Origin: Mycolicibacterium sp. GF69
GTDB taxonomy: Bacteria > Actinomycetota > Actinomycetes > Mycobacteriales > Mycobacteriaceae
DNA length: 64,000 nucleotides
NCBI RefSeq assembly: GCF_003284965.1
Contig: NZ_QMEW01000029.1
Coordinates: 1 to 64,000, forward strand
Direction: 5' to 3'
In this document: positions 40,601 to 49,093 of the stretch, in pieces
How positions within the stretch are numbered: position 1 is the stretch's first letter
Layout: each line of letters starts with the position of its first letter
Position numbers and translations under genes: made by a program
The notes under the pieces: model-generated
Seen by the model: only the letters and a program-made list of their open reading frames with translations
Told to the model about the DNA's origin: nothing
Database searches by the model: none

Positions 40601-43527
40601 TAGATGTGGTTGCCGTACACCCCTCGGGTGAGTGCGGTGTACACCTGCTGGCGGGTCAACTGGTCAGAGCCCACGGTGTGACACCGGTACCGGGCGGTGG
40701 CTCCCTGGGTGGCGTCAATGGTGCGGGCGTAGCCCAGGGTGACGTGGGCACGGACGTACTCGGCCGGCAGGCGCAGGTGCGCCCCAGACTCCAGATGCTT
40801 AACGGTGATCGAGCCTTCCGGGTCGACCTCGGTGACTTCCCACCGGTAGCCGTTGCGCACGAAATCAGTCGCACCCAACGCGAGGGTGCGGTCATTTTCC
40901 TTGGTGAACACGAGGTCACCGACGCTGGCGCGCGCACCGGCCATCAACACCGCTTCGATGCCGGGGGCGCGGGCTCCGAGTTCGGTGAGCCGGTGCAGTC
41001 GGGCGCGGTCGTTGAGTTCGGACACCAGATCGTGGGTGGGCGCCAACAGCAGCGAGTGCTCGCCGGCGGCGATATCGGATTGCCAAGCCTCGAACGCCAT
41101 GTCGGACGCGGCGGCTTGAGTGCCGACGTGCACGCGCTGCTCATCGAGATAGAACGCGATCCCCGACGGGTCACCGTCGCGCAACGCCAGACCGGCTTGG
41201 GCTTCGGCGGCTGAGGCGAACCGCATCACTTGGGACAACGTGATCGCACCGTGGCGGTGGGCCAGGTCGCGCAGCACACCGCCGGCGCTGATCGAGGACA
41301 GCTGCTTGTCGTCACCGACGAGGCGCACGCTGGCGCCGCGGGCCAACGCGACCGCGATCATCGAGGCCAACGCCAACGTGCCGGCCTTACCGGCCTCGTC
41401 CACGATGATCAACGTGTTTTCATCGATCGCGTCGTACCACTGCCGCGCCGGATCACCGGGGGAGATGTCGGGATTGTCGGTGAGCCAGTTGAACTTATCG
41501 AGAGTGTCACCGACTTCGACTTCGATTTCCTCGCGCAGCAGCTGCGCCGCACTCGCACTCGGGGACAACCCGATGACGGTGCCCCCGGCACCTTCCCAGG
41601 ACCGCGCGAGCGCGGCCATGGCGGTGGTCTTACCCGACCCGGCCGGGGCCAGCGCGAGCATGACCCGCTGCCCGCGACAGGCCATCTCGCGGACCAGTTG
41701 GGCTTGGCCGGCGTTGAGTTCACGCCGATGCGCGGCCTGGGCCAGTAGTTCGATCTCGACGTCGGCGGCGGGCACGGTGCGCCCATCGCGCAGCTCGGCG
41801 GCGGCCAGGATGGAGCGTTCGGCGGCCAGGATTTCGTGGCTGGTGTAGGTCTGCGATCCGACTTGGCGGTACACGCTGGAGCCGTCGCGGCGGCGCAGCC
41901 GGGCGGGCTCACCGAGGTCAGTATCAGGACTGCACGCGTGGCGGATGCTCAACGGTTCGGCCAAGGCGGCGTCGGTGATGAGTTCGGCGATGCCGTCGAT
42001 TCCGGCGTGCCCGGTGACCCGCACCACCCGCAACGCTTCGGCCAACACATGGGTGCGGTTCCAGGTGGCCCGCGCCGCGGAGACGGTGGCGATCACCTGG
42101 GCTGCGCGCGCTTTGATCCAACTGTCGGTGACCTCGGCCGGTGTCGTGGTGCGCCCGGCCAAGGACCGGGCGATCATCGCGTTGACCGCCTCGTCGCTGC
42201 CCAACAGACCGACCGCTTGAGCACGCCACTCTTGGCGTTGTTCGGCCAGTGAGCGTGGTTCGTGCTTGGCGTCGCGGGTGGCCAAGGTGGCCTGCTGGAA
42301 CATCGCGATCGACTCCGGGGTGGTCGGCTCGCGGCCGTGAGCGGCCTGAAACTTCTTGGCCAACACCGCATACTCGGCGTCGATCGCCGCCCGGCGCGAG
42401 GACCACAGTTCGTTGAGTTCGCGGCTCACCCCGACCACTTCGCGGACCTCGCGCTTGCCTTCGCGGGCATCACCGCGAGCGGCGAACCGCATCCCCAACA
42501 CCTGACCCAGGTAGGCCTCCAGTCGCGAGTTGTACAACTCCGAGGCCGCGACGGTGGAGGCATACAACGGCCGACCATCGAGGGCATACCAGCGGGCGAT
42601 GCCGTCGGTGCCGCGGGCGCGGACCTTGTTGGAGATCGCGACGTGGGTGTGCAGGCCGGGGTCCGACGCCCGGGTGTCGCGGTGCAAAAACTCCGCGGTG
42701 ATGAACCCTTCGGTGTCGACCTGGGCCACGCCCTGGGCGCCGATGCGGGTGTAGGCGGCCTGGTCTTGCAGGAAATCCAACGCGTCTTGGACGGCCTTGC
42801 TGTGGCATTCCTCGATCTGTTTGGCGATCGGCTCCGGGCACAGCGCATAGAGCGCGGACACGCTTTTGACCGGAGTGAAGGTCATGTCGTAGCCGGCGAC
42901 CGAGGTGGTTTGGTCGCGGGTGCCGCGGGCGATGAACCCGGTCAGTTCCCGCTCATCCAAGGGGGCGCGGCGGTGCTGTTCTTCGAACATCTCGGTCGCG
43001 ATGTCGGTGCGCATCTGCGCTCGCACCGACTCATCAATCGCGGCGTTCCAGTGCGCACCGATGGACAAGTTATGGTCCCGGTAGGCCAGCGCCAGGCGCT
43101 GCTGCAACTCGGTTTCCCCGGCATTGACCCGAAACGGCCGCCCCAGCGAAGTCGCGGTCAGCGCCGAGTTCTTGCGCGCCCCTTGAGCAATGAGCTGCTT
43201 GGTCAACGCTGAGGCGTTCGGGTGCACGCCCAGCCCGAACAACGCCTTCATCTGATCCTCGGTGACCTCCGAGCCCTCGGCCACCGACCACAGCCGGTCC
43301 CCGGCGTCGGTGCGCGTCCAGTTCTCCGAACCCGCCGACAATCCGGCCAGCCCGCGCCCACCCCAGCGGCCCGGGGTCTCACCCTTCGAGGAGTAGTAGT
43401 CGCCCAACGATTCCGGGCCATGAGTGCGGTCATGGGCAGCCACCTGCCGCACCAGGTACAAGTACCCGGAGCCAGCCGTGAGCTTGTGGATGCCCGCGTT
43501 CACCTGCCCAGCGCACCGATTTCTCAC
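37645..43527 (-). CDS. traI: TrwC/TraI-type relaxase-helicase (MOBF)
   Basis: A 1960-residue protein, very large for this family. N-terminal TrwC relaxase domain: KLTAGSGYLYLVRQVAAHD, Tyr pair YYSSKGETPGRWGG (Tyr44/45), and the three-His metal motif FLHRDTRASDPGLHTHVAIS (about 277-296). It is followed by an SF1 helicase with Walker A LAPAGSGKTTAM (about 625-640) and a C-terminal helicase motif with QQVYTALTRGVYGNHIYF (about 970). The last 950 residues have no obvious enzyme motif except TIVIIDRAEHLTPET (about 1840), a Walker-B-like remnant. It nicks oriT and unwinds the transferred strand. The start GTG 43527 is weak; GTG 43503 is an option. Confidence 0.93.
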   Translation of the reverse strand: MRNRCAGQVNAGIHKLTAGSGYLYLVRQVAAHDRTHGPESLGDYYSSKGETPGRWGGRGLAGLSAGSENWTRTDAGDRLWSVAEGSEVTEDQMKALFGLGVHPNASALTKQLIAQGARKNSALTATSLGRPFRVNAGETELQQRLALAYRDHNLSIGAHWNAAIDESVRAQMRTDIATEMFEEQHRRAPLDERELTGFIARGTRDQTTSVAGYDMTFTPVKSVSALYALCPEPIAKQIEECHSKAVQDALDFLQDQAAYTRIGAQGVAQVDTEGFITAEFLHRDTRASDPGLHTHVAISNKVRARGTDGIARWYALDGRPLYASTVAASELYNSRLEAYLGQVLGMRFAARGDAREGKREVREVVGVSRELNELWSSRRAAIDAEYAVLAKKFQAAHGREPTTPESIAMFQQATLATRDAKHEPRSLAEQRQEWRAQAVGLLGSDEAVNAMIARSLAGRTTTPAEVTDSWIKARAAQVIATVSAARATWNRTHVLAEALRVVRVTGHAGIDGIAELITDAALAEPLSIRHACSPDTDLGEPARLRRRDGSSVYRQVGSQTYTSHEILAAERSILAAAELRDGRTVPAADVEIELLAQAAHRRELNAGQAQLVREMACRGQRVMLALAPAGSGKTTAMAALARSWEGAGGTVIGLSPSASAAQLLREEIEVEVGDTLDKFNWLTDNPDISPGDPARQWYDAIDENTLIIVDEAGKAGTLALASMIAVALARGASVRLVGDDKQLSSISAGGVLRDLAHRHGAITLSQVMRFASAAEAQAGLALRDGDPSGIAFYLDEQRVHVGTQAAASDMAFEAWQSDIAAGEHSLLLAPTHDLVSELNDRARLHRLTELGARAPGIEAVLMAGARASVGDLVFTKENDRTLALGATDFVRNGYRWEVTEVDPEGSITVKHLESGAHLRLPAEYVRAHVTLGYARTIDATQGATARYRCHTVGSDQLTRQQVYTALTRGVYGNHIYFSTAEHDPHRVLSPKATHPDTAVDVLTRALGRDAAQVSATSAARAATDPAARLAAATAMYAHAVGAAAESRLGPAQHAELDSHAEKLVPGLTSATAWPVLRQHLALIAAAGIHPLKRLDKVVAAGGFDNAADPAAVIDWRLDPTGAHSGGAGPLSWLPAIPERLAADPQWSTYLAARAQRVTELAAEVADTARGWSPATAPRWARPLIDTNAELAAELAVYRAATAVDDNDTRIAGPEQYPARTRAAQRGLEQRAAELIGTDATTNRYDDLIDSINPHIRRDPYWPQLAHHLSAAARTGVNITQLVRKSAADRPLPDELPAAALWWRLCGTLSPAALETANGGLRPDWLPDLHTVFGTELAETIAADPAFPALVSAISNADPDQWTPLDLLHVAAEHLYDADAHLTHHLRADEYARLLTYSIEVFTTDDPYDHDIPLPEHAPLTPEEHEELAHLHPDIANAPAWRQHSHEDVLADPNNLAAALGLDEYDLTEPTEPDEQLPPPEYAHDVLDAESHLDFDSLSTSRPTPAAALAAHRADVHALRARYAAADAELRALAAQVSAGAGPHVLAATDELRRMRDAADADRPFLARVETVLAQWHEAETTYTEALELINHARTELDILRADPAADPLDIASATQNLNFLTSYQLPTRSPAEQFHPAFQEATAARAAAAGGSEHIVTHADADALLRRCRADDDTLLARHRADRAALREQLHRTELAAAQAFAHAQRSTADHITDLLPRIDTELRVLDAAGQHAFQDRLPIPEHPDIDTHRLHRLTDIPFVLTAAHATDRAALLPMMNHLARAAHAAQRPLIWAAPPTICDNPDLSPINPTVIDAATIDLTDSAPGTIVIIDRAEHLTPETIADLTENAATAHARIILLDTNTATWPPPPAAPLLKLLHTELRWSPVLTASTGRINHYQASPDTDAALTQAAGLHPDHHTPAITNALQRHRKAQQRNTTAHELHTRMWNAAQRGDGLSRDV

Positions 43528-43742
43528 GACGAAACCAAGGCCGCTTTCCGCCAGCCCCCGAACGGACCGTTACCCAACCGTGACCTAAGTGCAAGAGGTG
43601 TGTGGGACCAAACCAGGCTGGAAAGCAACGATGCAGGTCAACGAGGGTGAGACGGTGGTGAGGGTGAAATGGCGAGTGAGTAGGGCGGTTGTGCGGGAAG
43701 CAAGCGTGATTGCGTCGTAAGTGATGGCTAGCATCCGGAAAC
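43528..43742 (+). other. Divergent intergenic region; oriT candidate
   Basis: A gene-free stretch between the relaxase (-) and the coiled-coil/HTH protein (+). It holds a short direct repeat, GAGGGTGA at 43643-43650 and 43659-43666, and a weak inverted repeat (GCAA/TTGC around 43700-43712). MOBF transfer origins are often beside the relaxase gene, so this is the best place in the window for oriT, but no known nic sequence could be matched. Confidence 0.3.
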
Positions 43743-44345
43743 ATGGCAAACGCAACGACAAAACACGCAGTGAAACAACGGGTTCTGGAGGCGCGGCGCG
43801 CCGAAAAAGCCGCGCGCGAGGCGCGGGAGGCAGCCATCGTGGATGGCCTGTCGGAGTTTCTCGCCGAAGTGGATCGCGCGGCAGCGGTCGGGACAAAGCT
43901 CGAAGATCAGGTGGCGGCAGCGCGCGCGAAAGCGCTTGAGCGCGTCGAGCGGATTGAGCAGGAGACCGAGGAACGGATTGCAAAACTGACCGAGGCGGCG
44001 CGTGAGGAGACCGCACGATGCGAGCGTGCTGCCGGTGAGGCGGTGATGCGGCTGCGCGAGCAGGGCGAGACAGTAACGGCCATCGCGAGTCAGACTGGGC
44101 AGAGCCAAAATCGGGTGCGGGAGCTGGGCAAGCTGGCCACGACCGCCCAGGGCGCTACGGAGGTGGTCCCGATGGGCAGCGCAGATACCTGTGGCGCGAG
44201 CGAGGATGCCGAGTCTGCCGGTGTGAACGCTGAGGAGCCTGACGTGGTGCCCGGCGGTGGCGCGGTGGCGGCCAGCGACGGCGCAGGTGATGGGGTGGGC
44301 GCCGAAGAGCCGGCGGTCGACACAGCCACGAGCCTCAGCGCGTAG
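43743..44345 (+). CDS. Coiled-coil/HTH protein, possible relaxosome accessory factor
   Basis: A 200-residue protein with a long charged helical region (residues 10-100, Ala/Glu/Arg-rich, coiled-coil-like), then LREQGETVTAIASQTGQSQN (about 103-122), which reads like a helix-turn-helix, and an acidic Gly/Ala/Glu tail. It is divergent from the relaxase. The combination fits a DNA-binding accessory protein of the transfer origin or a regulator of relaxase transcription. It is followed 8 bases later by an HNH-like gene. Confidence 0.65.
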   Translation: MANATTKHAVKQRVLEARRAEKAAREAREAAIVDGLSEFLAEVDRAAAVGTKLEDQVAAARAKALERVERIEQETEERIAKLTEAAREETARCERAAGEAVMRLREQGETVTAIASQTGQSQNRVRELGKLATTAQGATEVVPMGSADTCGASEDAESAGVNAEEPDVVPGGGAVAASDGAGDGVGAEEPAVDTATSLSA

Positions 44346-44353
44346 CGAGGCTC

Positions 44354-44884
44354 GTGGTGGGCGCGCTGGCGCGCGAGCTGTCAGTCGATCCGGACCGCGA
44401 TATCGCTGAGGTGGCAAGGTTCTTCAGCCGAGTGGTCGCGGGTCCAGGTCGGCAGGACTGTTGGCTGTGGACCGGGGCCATCGGTGACGACGCTTACGGC
44501 CGGTTCGCGATTCGACGCGAGGGCAGGCTGCGGATGGTGCGGACACCGCGGTATGCCCTCGCGGTGGCCGCAGGCGGTCGAGCGCTCGACGGGCATCTGC
44601 GGGCGCTGCACGAGTGCGATGTGCCGATGTGCGTCCGGGTGATCACGGCCGAAGAGTTGCGCAGCGGTGTCCGACCTCATGTCGTTGCAGGGACGCAACA
44701 GGAGAACATGGAGAGAATGGCGAGGGCGCGGCGCGGTGGAGGGACACCAGCAGTGATTGCGCGGCGCGCCGGGGTCAAGGCGCGACGTGAGCAGGCGCTG
44801 GCGCTACGCGCGGCCGTGCGCTCTGGGTGGGATGGCGCGGCGGTGGAAGCCGCGCTGCTCGGCGAGCAGCCCCGATTGTGGTGA
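44354..44884 (+). CDS. HNH-like nuclease domain protein
   Basis: A 176-residue protein. CWLWTGAIGDDAYGRF (about 36-51), LHECDVPMCVRV (about 96-107) and AGTQQENMERMARARR (about 121-136) follow the HNH_3 pattern found in phage and plasmid endonucleases (CWxWxG, HxCDxxxC, GTxxxN). The first His of the family (usually in the AHR region) is unclear: here TPRYALA. It may be a degenerate endonuclease or a structural DNA-binding protein. The C-terminus is Arg/Ala-rich. Confidence 0.65.
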   Translation: MVGALARELSVDPDRDIAEVARFFSRVVAGPGRQDCWLWTGAIGDDAYGRFAIRREGRLRMVRTPRYALAVAAGGRALDGHLRALHECDVPMCVRVITAEELRSGVRPHVVAGTQQENMERMARARRGGGTPAVIARRAGVKARREQALALRAAVRSGWDGAAVEAALLGEQPRLW

Positions 44885-44967
44885 GGATTGGTTAGCTCTC
44901 GTTGAGTAGCCCCCGGTATAACCGCGGCGGGGCGACGCTCGCAGGGCGAGCTCTGGCTCCTATCGGG

Positions 44968-45001
44968 CGTGCGGCGAGTTCCTTCGCGATCTCGCCGCAC
45001 G
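44968..45001 (+). terminator. 11-bp hairpin between convergent genes
   Basis: CGTGCGGCGAG (44968-44978) and CTCGCCGCACG (44991-45001) are a perfect inverted repeat with a 12-base loop, placed between the HNH-like gene (+) and the gene at 45007 (-). It is suitable as a bidirectional terminator. Confidence 0.7.
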
Positions 45002-45006
45002 TCGCG

Positions 45007-45270
45007 TTAAGCCTGCACCCGCGTTACGTATTCGATCTCGATGACGCGGCTGCCGATTCTGAGGACATCATCACCCGACCCTGGTGACAACTCACCCGTG
45101 ACGACTTCGCCATGGGAAAGCGTCACCTGAACCGGACCATACGGCCCATCGTCGGTGATGTCGGCGACCAGAGTTCGAACAAGGATGCTGAACGTTCCTA
45201 CCCATCCCGCGCCGGATGACGCGAGGTCGAGATCGTAGGCGTCGGCGGTGGCGCGGTCGGAGGTCTTCAT
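45007..45270 (-). CDS. Small hypothetical protein
   Basis: An 87-residue protein; GAAAGG precedes the ATG. The C-terminal two thirds look beta-rich (SILVRTLVADITDDGPYGPV, VVTGELSPG, VIEIEYVTRVQA). No family was recognised. It is downstream of and co-directional with the C5 methylase, with a 75-base gap. Its reading frame ends beside the hairpin at 44968. Confidence 0.6.
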   Translation of the reverse strand: MKTSDRATADAYDLDLASSGAGWVGTFSILVRTLVADITDDGPYGPVQVTLSHGEVVTGELSPGSGDDVLRIGSRVIEIEYVTRVQA

Positions 45271-45345
45271 CGGTGTGGCACCTTTCGGTATGGGCGGTGG
45301 GGGTAGGCCCCGGCGAGTAGGGGATGCACGCCGGGGCCTACCGGC

Positions 45346-46887
45346 TTAGGTGGTGACGGTGGCGGGCTCGCCGGTGAGGGTTTCCACCACGAGTCCGACG
45401 AGATCGCGGGCGGCCGGTGGGGTGACGGCGTTGCCGGCCAGGCGGACTTGCTCGCGGCGGGTGCCGAGCATGCGGTAGTCGGTGGGAAAGTCCATTGCGG
45501 CGGTGATTTCGCGGGGCTCTAGCATCCGGAAGAACACGTCGTTGATATCGATGTGTTGCGGTGGCGCGGGGGCGGGTCCGCTGGTGATCAGACTGTGGTG
45601 CTCGACGGTGGTGACGGTGGGCAGTGCCTCGTCGGCAGGGATGCTGCCGCCTTTGCCGTAGTAGCTCGTGATCAGCGGTCGCGGCTCGGTGGGGTTCCAG
45701 CGGCCGTGGAACACGTCGCCTCGTGTGACGGGGGTGTAGACCAGGCCGTGGTGGTTTCCGGATGCGGTGACCGTCGATAGCGCTTCGGTGGTGCTGCGGG
45801 CATCGCTGGAGCCGCCGCGTAGTTCGGCGATGAAGGGTGCGAAGGCGATGCCGTCATTCTCGCGAGTGGTGCGGGTGGCGATGGGTTGGTCGGCGGCGAC
45901 GGCCTCGGTGCGCCACGTGCCTCCGGTGGGGACCAGCAGCGCGGTCTCGCTGCGCGTGGTCATGGTTCGTGTCGGCTGGTCCACCGGGGCGGCGTTCTTG
46001 CCGTCGCGTCCTTCGACGGGCACCAGCATGGGCTGCCAGTAGCGCTGGATTCCGGCGGCGATGCGGGCCATGGTCTTGGCGGCCAGTGGGCGGCTGCGAT
46101 CACTGATACGAGTGCCGGTCAGCGACCAGTCGATGATGTCGGCGGCCGGGCGGTAGGTCGGCTCGATCACCTGGTTGCGGCACGAGACGTTGGGGCAGCG
46201 GTAGACGTACTGGGCGCGGTACTTACCCCACGGTGCGCGGTCGGTGCGCTTGAAGCTCTGCACGGCGCGCACCGGCCCGCAGTCGGGGCACACCGCGTAG
46301 GGGGACACGACACGCTTGACGTCGGGCCGGGGGTCGCCCACGCGGGTGAAGATCGCGTAGAACCGGTCGCGTGACTGGGGGGCACCTCGGCCGTAGAGCT
46401 GGGCGTGCATGGAGTTGAGGTAGACGAACTGGGCGGTGTACCCGATGGATTCCATTGCCATGCGCCACGCCTGGAACGGTGGCCAGAACACGACGTCGAC
46501 CACGTTCTCCACGATGACTGCGCGGTACATGTGGTACTCGGAGAACCGCACGACATCCCACATGGTGGCTCGGCTCCGTTCGGCCGCAGCCTCGGGGAGG
46601 ATCTCGCCGAACAGATCGGGTTGGGCGTCTTGTCGTTTGCGGCCCTGGGCGATGCTGTGTTTGGTGCAGCTCGGGCTTGCCCAGAGCAGGTCGGTGGTGG
46701 GAAACAGGCGCGGGTCGATCTGGGAGAGGTCGGCCTGAATGTGGTCGGTGTTCGGGTGGTTGGCGCTGTGGGTTTCGATGGCCCGATCCCAGTGGTTACT
46801 GGCGACGGTGGCGACGACGTTGTTGATCATCACAGCGCCAGCGGTGGAGCCTCCGGCGCCGCAGTACAGGTCGCAGATCGTCAGCAT
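45346..46887 (-). CDS. Orphan DNA cytosine (C5) methyltransferase
   Basis: A 513-residue C5 methylase: motif I DLYCGAGGSTAGA near the N-terminus, motif IV region SPSCTKHSIA with PSC instead of the common PPC, the ENV motif VIVENVVDVV, QSRDRFYAIF and a C-terminal motif X region with VRLAGNAVTPPAARDL. It also has a four-Cys zinc-knuckle-like insert (CPDC, CPNVSC, about 196-240). It should methylate cytosines at a specific site. No restriction enzyme is encoded nearby, so a self-protection role during entry is plausible. The 20-bp box at 46912 is its promoter. Confidence 0.92.
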   Translation of the reverse strand: MLTICDLYCGAGGSTAGAVMINNVVATVASNHWDRAIETHSANHPNTDHIQADLSQIDPRLFPTTDLLWASPSCTKHSIAQGRKRQDAQPDLFGEILPEAAAERSRATMWDVVRFSEYHMYRAVIVENVVDVVFWPPFQAWRMAMESIGYTAQFVYLNSMHAQLYGRGAPQSRDRFYAIFTRVGDPRPDVKRVVSPYAVCPDCGPVRAVQSFKRTDRAPWGKYRAQYVYRCPNVSCRNQVIEPTYRPAADIIDWSLTGTRISDRSRPLAAKTMARIAAGIQRYWQPMLVPVEGRDGKNAAPVDQPTRTMTTRSETALLVPTGGTWRTEAVAADQPIATRTTRENDGIAFAPFIAELRGGSSDARSTTEALSTVTASGNHHGLVYTPVTRGDVFHGRWNPTEPRPLITSYYGKGGSIPADEALPTVTTVEHHSLITSGPAPAPPQHIDINDVFFRMLEPREITAAMDFPTDYRMLGTRREQVRLAGNAVTPPAARDLVGLVVETLTGEPATVTT

Positions 46888-46911
46888 GGGGTGGTCCTCT
46901 CAACAATGGAT

Positions 46912-46949
46912 GATGGCTATAGCCTACCACATAAAGGGTGGCTATAGCC
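46912..46949 (-). promoter_or_regulatory. Promoter box of the methylase gene, with two GGCTATAGCC palindromes
   Basis: On the - strand the box GTGGTAGGCTATAGCCATC (46912-46930) holds a -10, TAGGCT (46921-46926). Perfect palindromes GGCTATAGCC at 46915-46924 and 46940-46949 are 25 bases apart. The same box occurs at four other places in the window (47919, 58188, 58209, 59777). Confidence 0.65.
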
Positions 46950-47009
46950 ATCCATATGCGTGGGTTCTTGGAGTGCCCCGTGGCGGCGGCGTCTCACATG
47001 GCGGGGCGG

Positions 47010-47558
47010 TCAGATCAACTGGTCGAACAGGTCGAGCTGGGCACCGGCGTCAAGGTCGAGAACTCGACGTAGGAGGGCATGGGTCTTGTCGCGCATCTCA
47101 TTGGCGCGGCGGTAGTGCTCGCGGTGTTCTTCATCTGAGGGGTGGTAGCGCGTGCAGGGTCCGCTGTGGGCGTTGCGCGCCTCGTAGGCGTAGGGGCACC
47201 GGCACCACTGCCATGTGCGGTCCTGCTCTGCCCGAGTGGCGGTGAGCAGGTCGGCAATCTCGCCGCGCAGTGCAGACGGTAGGGCCTGGCCGCGGCGTTG
47301 GATCTGGGTGGCGGTGACGGTGGCGCGCGTGGGGCCGGCACCGGGGCGCGGGCTGACGAACTTCGATCCGACGGTCCAGTAGCTGGTCATCCAGTCGGGC
47401 GCACCGTGGGGCGCGGTCGGACCGGACGCGCCACCTGCACGGGCCAGCAGGGATCGCAGAGCGCGTTCCTCGAGGAACGCGTCAAGGAGCGCGGTTCCCG
47501 AAGACCGGCCGACGAAAGCCAGGAGGTGGCGTTGCTCGGATGTCAGAGTGGAGTGCAC
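47010..47558 (-). CDS. Hypothetical protein
   Basis: A 182-residue protein from GTG 47558. WQWCRCPYAYEARNAHSGPC with CTRYH close after (about 118-140) is a Cys/His patch that could bind zinc; the rest is helical. It lies 73 bases behind the NrdH gene on the same strand, so it is probably on the transcript from the box at 47919. No family was recognised. Confidence 0.6.
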   Translation of the reverse strand: MHSTLTSEQRHLLAFVGRSSGTALLDAFLEERALRSLLARAGGASGPTAPHGAPDWMTSYWTVGSKFVSPRPGAGPTRATVTATQIQRRGQALPSALRGEIADLLTATRAEQDRTWQWCRCPYAYEARNAHSGPCTRYHPSDEEHREHYRRANEMRDKTHALLRRVLDLDAGAQLDLFDQLI

Positions 47559-47631
47559 GCCTACGCCGCCTGCTCACTGATGGTCTTGAAGCCGGGACTC
47601 GCGGAGCTGCGAACCACCGGCTCGTGGGCGC

Positions 47632-47898
47632 TCATGCGCACAGTCCCGTTGCATCTGGTGCGAATTCCGCTTCATCGCAGACGGCCTTGATGCGGTCGGG
47701 CCGGAAGCCGCTCCAGTGGTCGTCGCCGGCCATCACGACGGGGGCTTGCAGGTAGCCCAGGGCCATCACGTAGTCGCGCGCCTGGCCATCGGCGCTGATG
47801 TCGACCTTCACGTAGGTGATGCCTGCTTTGTCGAGCGCCTTGAACGTCGCGTTGCACTGCACGCAGTTGGGCTTGGTGTACACGGTGATGGTGGGCAT
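47632..47898 (-). CDS. nrdH: NrdH-type redoxin (second copy)
   Basis: An 88-residue protein from ATG 47898: ITVYTKPNCVQCNATFKAL with the active site CVQC, cis-Pro in APVVMA, and WSGFRPDRI, the typical NrdH end. It is closer to standard NrdH than the copy at 32953. The upstream in-frame start at 47937 was rejected: AGAAAGG lies 8 bases before 47898. The promoter box lies at 47919-47938. No ribonucleotide reductase gene is present in the window. Confidence 0.9.
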   Translation of the reverse strand: MPTITVYTKPNCVQCNATFKALDKAGITYVKVDISADGQARDYVMALGYLQAPVVMAGDDHWSGFRPDRIKAVCDEAEFAPDATGLCA

Positions 47899-47918
47899 TG
47901 CGCCTGCCTTTCTAAGTG

Positions 47919-47938
47919 GATGGCCATAGCCTACCATC
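47919..47938 (-). promoter_or_regulatory. Promoter box of the nrdH operon
   Basis: On the - strand GATGGTAGGCTATGGCCATC (47919-47938); the -10 TAGGCT is at 47928-47933. It matches the other boxes, with TATGG where three of them have TATAG. The NrdH ATG is 20 bases downstream of the box. Confidence 0.65.
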
Positions 47939-48343
47939 GCGGGGAGGCAGTGTCAACCTGATTATGGCTCTGAACTGCTGGTTTCTGTGCATCTAAGGGT
48001 GTGGCGGGCTCGGCGTGAGCAGGGGTGCGGTGTCCGTGACCTTCTTCTTATCCAGGCGTAGTTCTGCTGAGGGGTACGCAGGCCGGGACCCCGGTGGATT
48101 GTGGGCAAGTGGTGGGTGCGCCAGAGTGCATGACCGCAGCCGCGTCGGCGGTTGGGTGAGGCGGGCCAGGCTCATGCGTAGTCGAGACCGCCCCCTGGCG
48201 GGGTGGGTGCAAGAGGGTGAGTCCACGCCAACGGGTAGTCGACAAAGGTCGACTCGGCGCGAAAGGGACGACCCGTGACTCCTGGCTTTCACGCCGCATG
48301 TGCTGCGGTGAGTTCGGCTGCGATGTCGCGCGGTCACGCTTGC
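47939..48343 (+). other. Intergenic region without a convincing gene
   Basis: About 400 bases between divergent genes. The possible reading frames are short and lack ribosome sites. One inverted repeat is visible: AGTCGAC (48237-48243), 4-base spacer, GTCGACT (48248-48254), just upstream of the double-HTH gene and so a possible operator. No tRNA or known riboswitch pattern was recognised. Confidence 0.5.
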
Positions 48344-48349
48344 TACCGT
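48344..48349 (+). promoter_or_regulatory. Predicted leaderless promoter -10 of the double-HTH regulator
   Basis: TACCGT is followed by 6 bases and the ATG of the next gene (48356); no ribosome site lies before that ATG. A clear -35 is not visible. Confidence 0.45.
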
Positions 48350-48355
48350 TTCGGG

Positions 48356-49033
48356 ATGGCCGATTCGACAGCGGAGGTGTTCTCAGCGGCCAAGTTCACC
48401 CTTCGGGCTGCACAGACCGGTGTGACGTGGAAGGAGTTGGCGTCCCGGCTTGAGGTTCATCGGACGACATTAGGTGCCGTTCGTAGCGGACGCAGTGCAC
48501 CGTCCACGGAGTTGTTGGTGAAGATGGTTGAGGTCCTTGGGGGGACACCGGAAGACTATCTCGATCTCCCCGAACGTCCGTCATGGACCTTGAAGCTGTT
48601 TCGGATGGTGGCCGGCTATACGCAGCACGCGGTCTCGGAAGCTCTTGGAGTGGCTCCGGCTGCGGTGTCGGGTTGGGAAACGGGCCGCTATAAGCCTCCA
48701 CGTTCGGTCGTGCCGAAGCTTGCGAAGATGTACAGGGCGTCAGAGGCGGAACTGGAGGCGGCAGTGAGCCGCCACGGCGAGGTTGCCCCGACAGAAGCCT
48801 TGGTGTTGTGCGCCGAATCTGTGGTGCGGTTCGCCGAAGTCGCCTTGGAGGCGGTCGCGGCTATGCCCGCGGCATCCCGGCGCGCTAGGAGCGCACTGGT
48901 TCGTGAACAGTTGGAAGTCTCGATGGAGTCCCTCTCGTCAGCGGTTCGCGAGCTTCCGGACGAGTCCAAGCGGGCCCGCCTCGTTGGCGTGGTGCGACGA
49001 CTGGCCGAACTACACGCGTCCGCGGAACCGTAG
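48356..49033 (+). CDS. Regulator with two XRE-type HTH domains
   Basis: A 225-residue protein from ATG 48356; a GTG at 48275 would add 27 residues not typical of the family. HTH 1 is at about residues 15-55 (GVTWKELASRLEVHRTTLGA) and HTH 2 at about 80-120 (YTQHAVSEALGVAPAAVSGW), a tandem XRE arrangement. The C-terminal 100 residues are helical. It probably controls the accessory genes nearby; an operator-like repeat lies about 100 bases upstream. The start appears to be leaderless. Confidence 0.8.
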   Translation: MADSTAEVFSAAKFTLRAAQTGVTWKELASRLEVHRTTLGAVRSGRSAPSTELLVKMVEVLGGTPEDYLDLPERPSWTLKLFRMVAGYTQHAVSEALGVAPAAVSGWETGRYKPPRSVVPKLAKMYRASEAELEAAVSRHGEVAPTEALVLCAESVVRFAEVALEAVAAMPAASRRARSALVREQLEVSMESLSSAVRELPDESKRARLVGVVRRLAELHASAEP

Positions 49034-49093
49034 CGACGTGTAACCAATACACTTGATACACTCCGCTGGTCAGACGCCAGCAAGGGGGTGGCC

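Noticed and set aside
48015..48278. 87-residue frame in the 47939-48343 gap
   Set aside because: No ribosome site or domain; it covers the inverted repeat at 48237 and probably is not translated.
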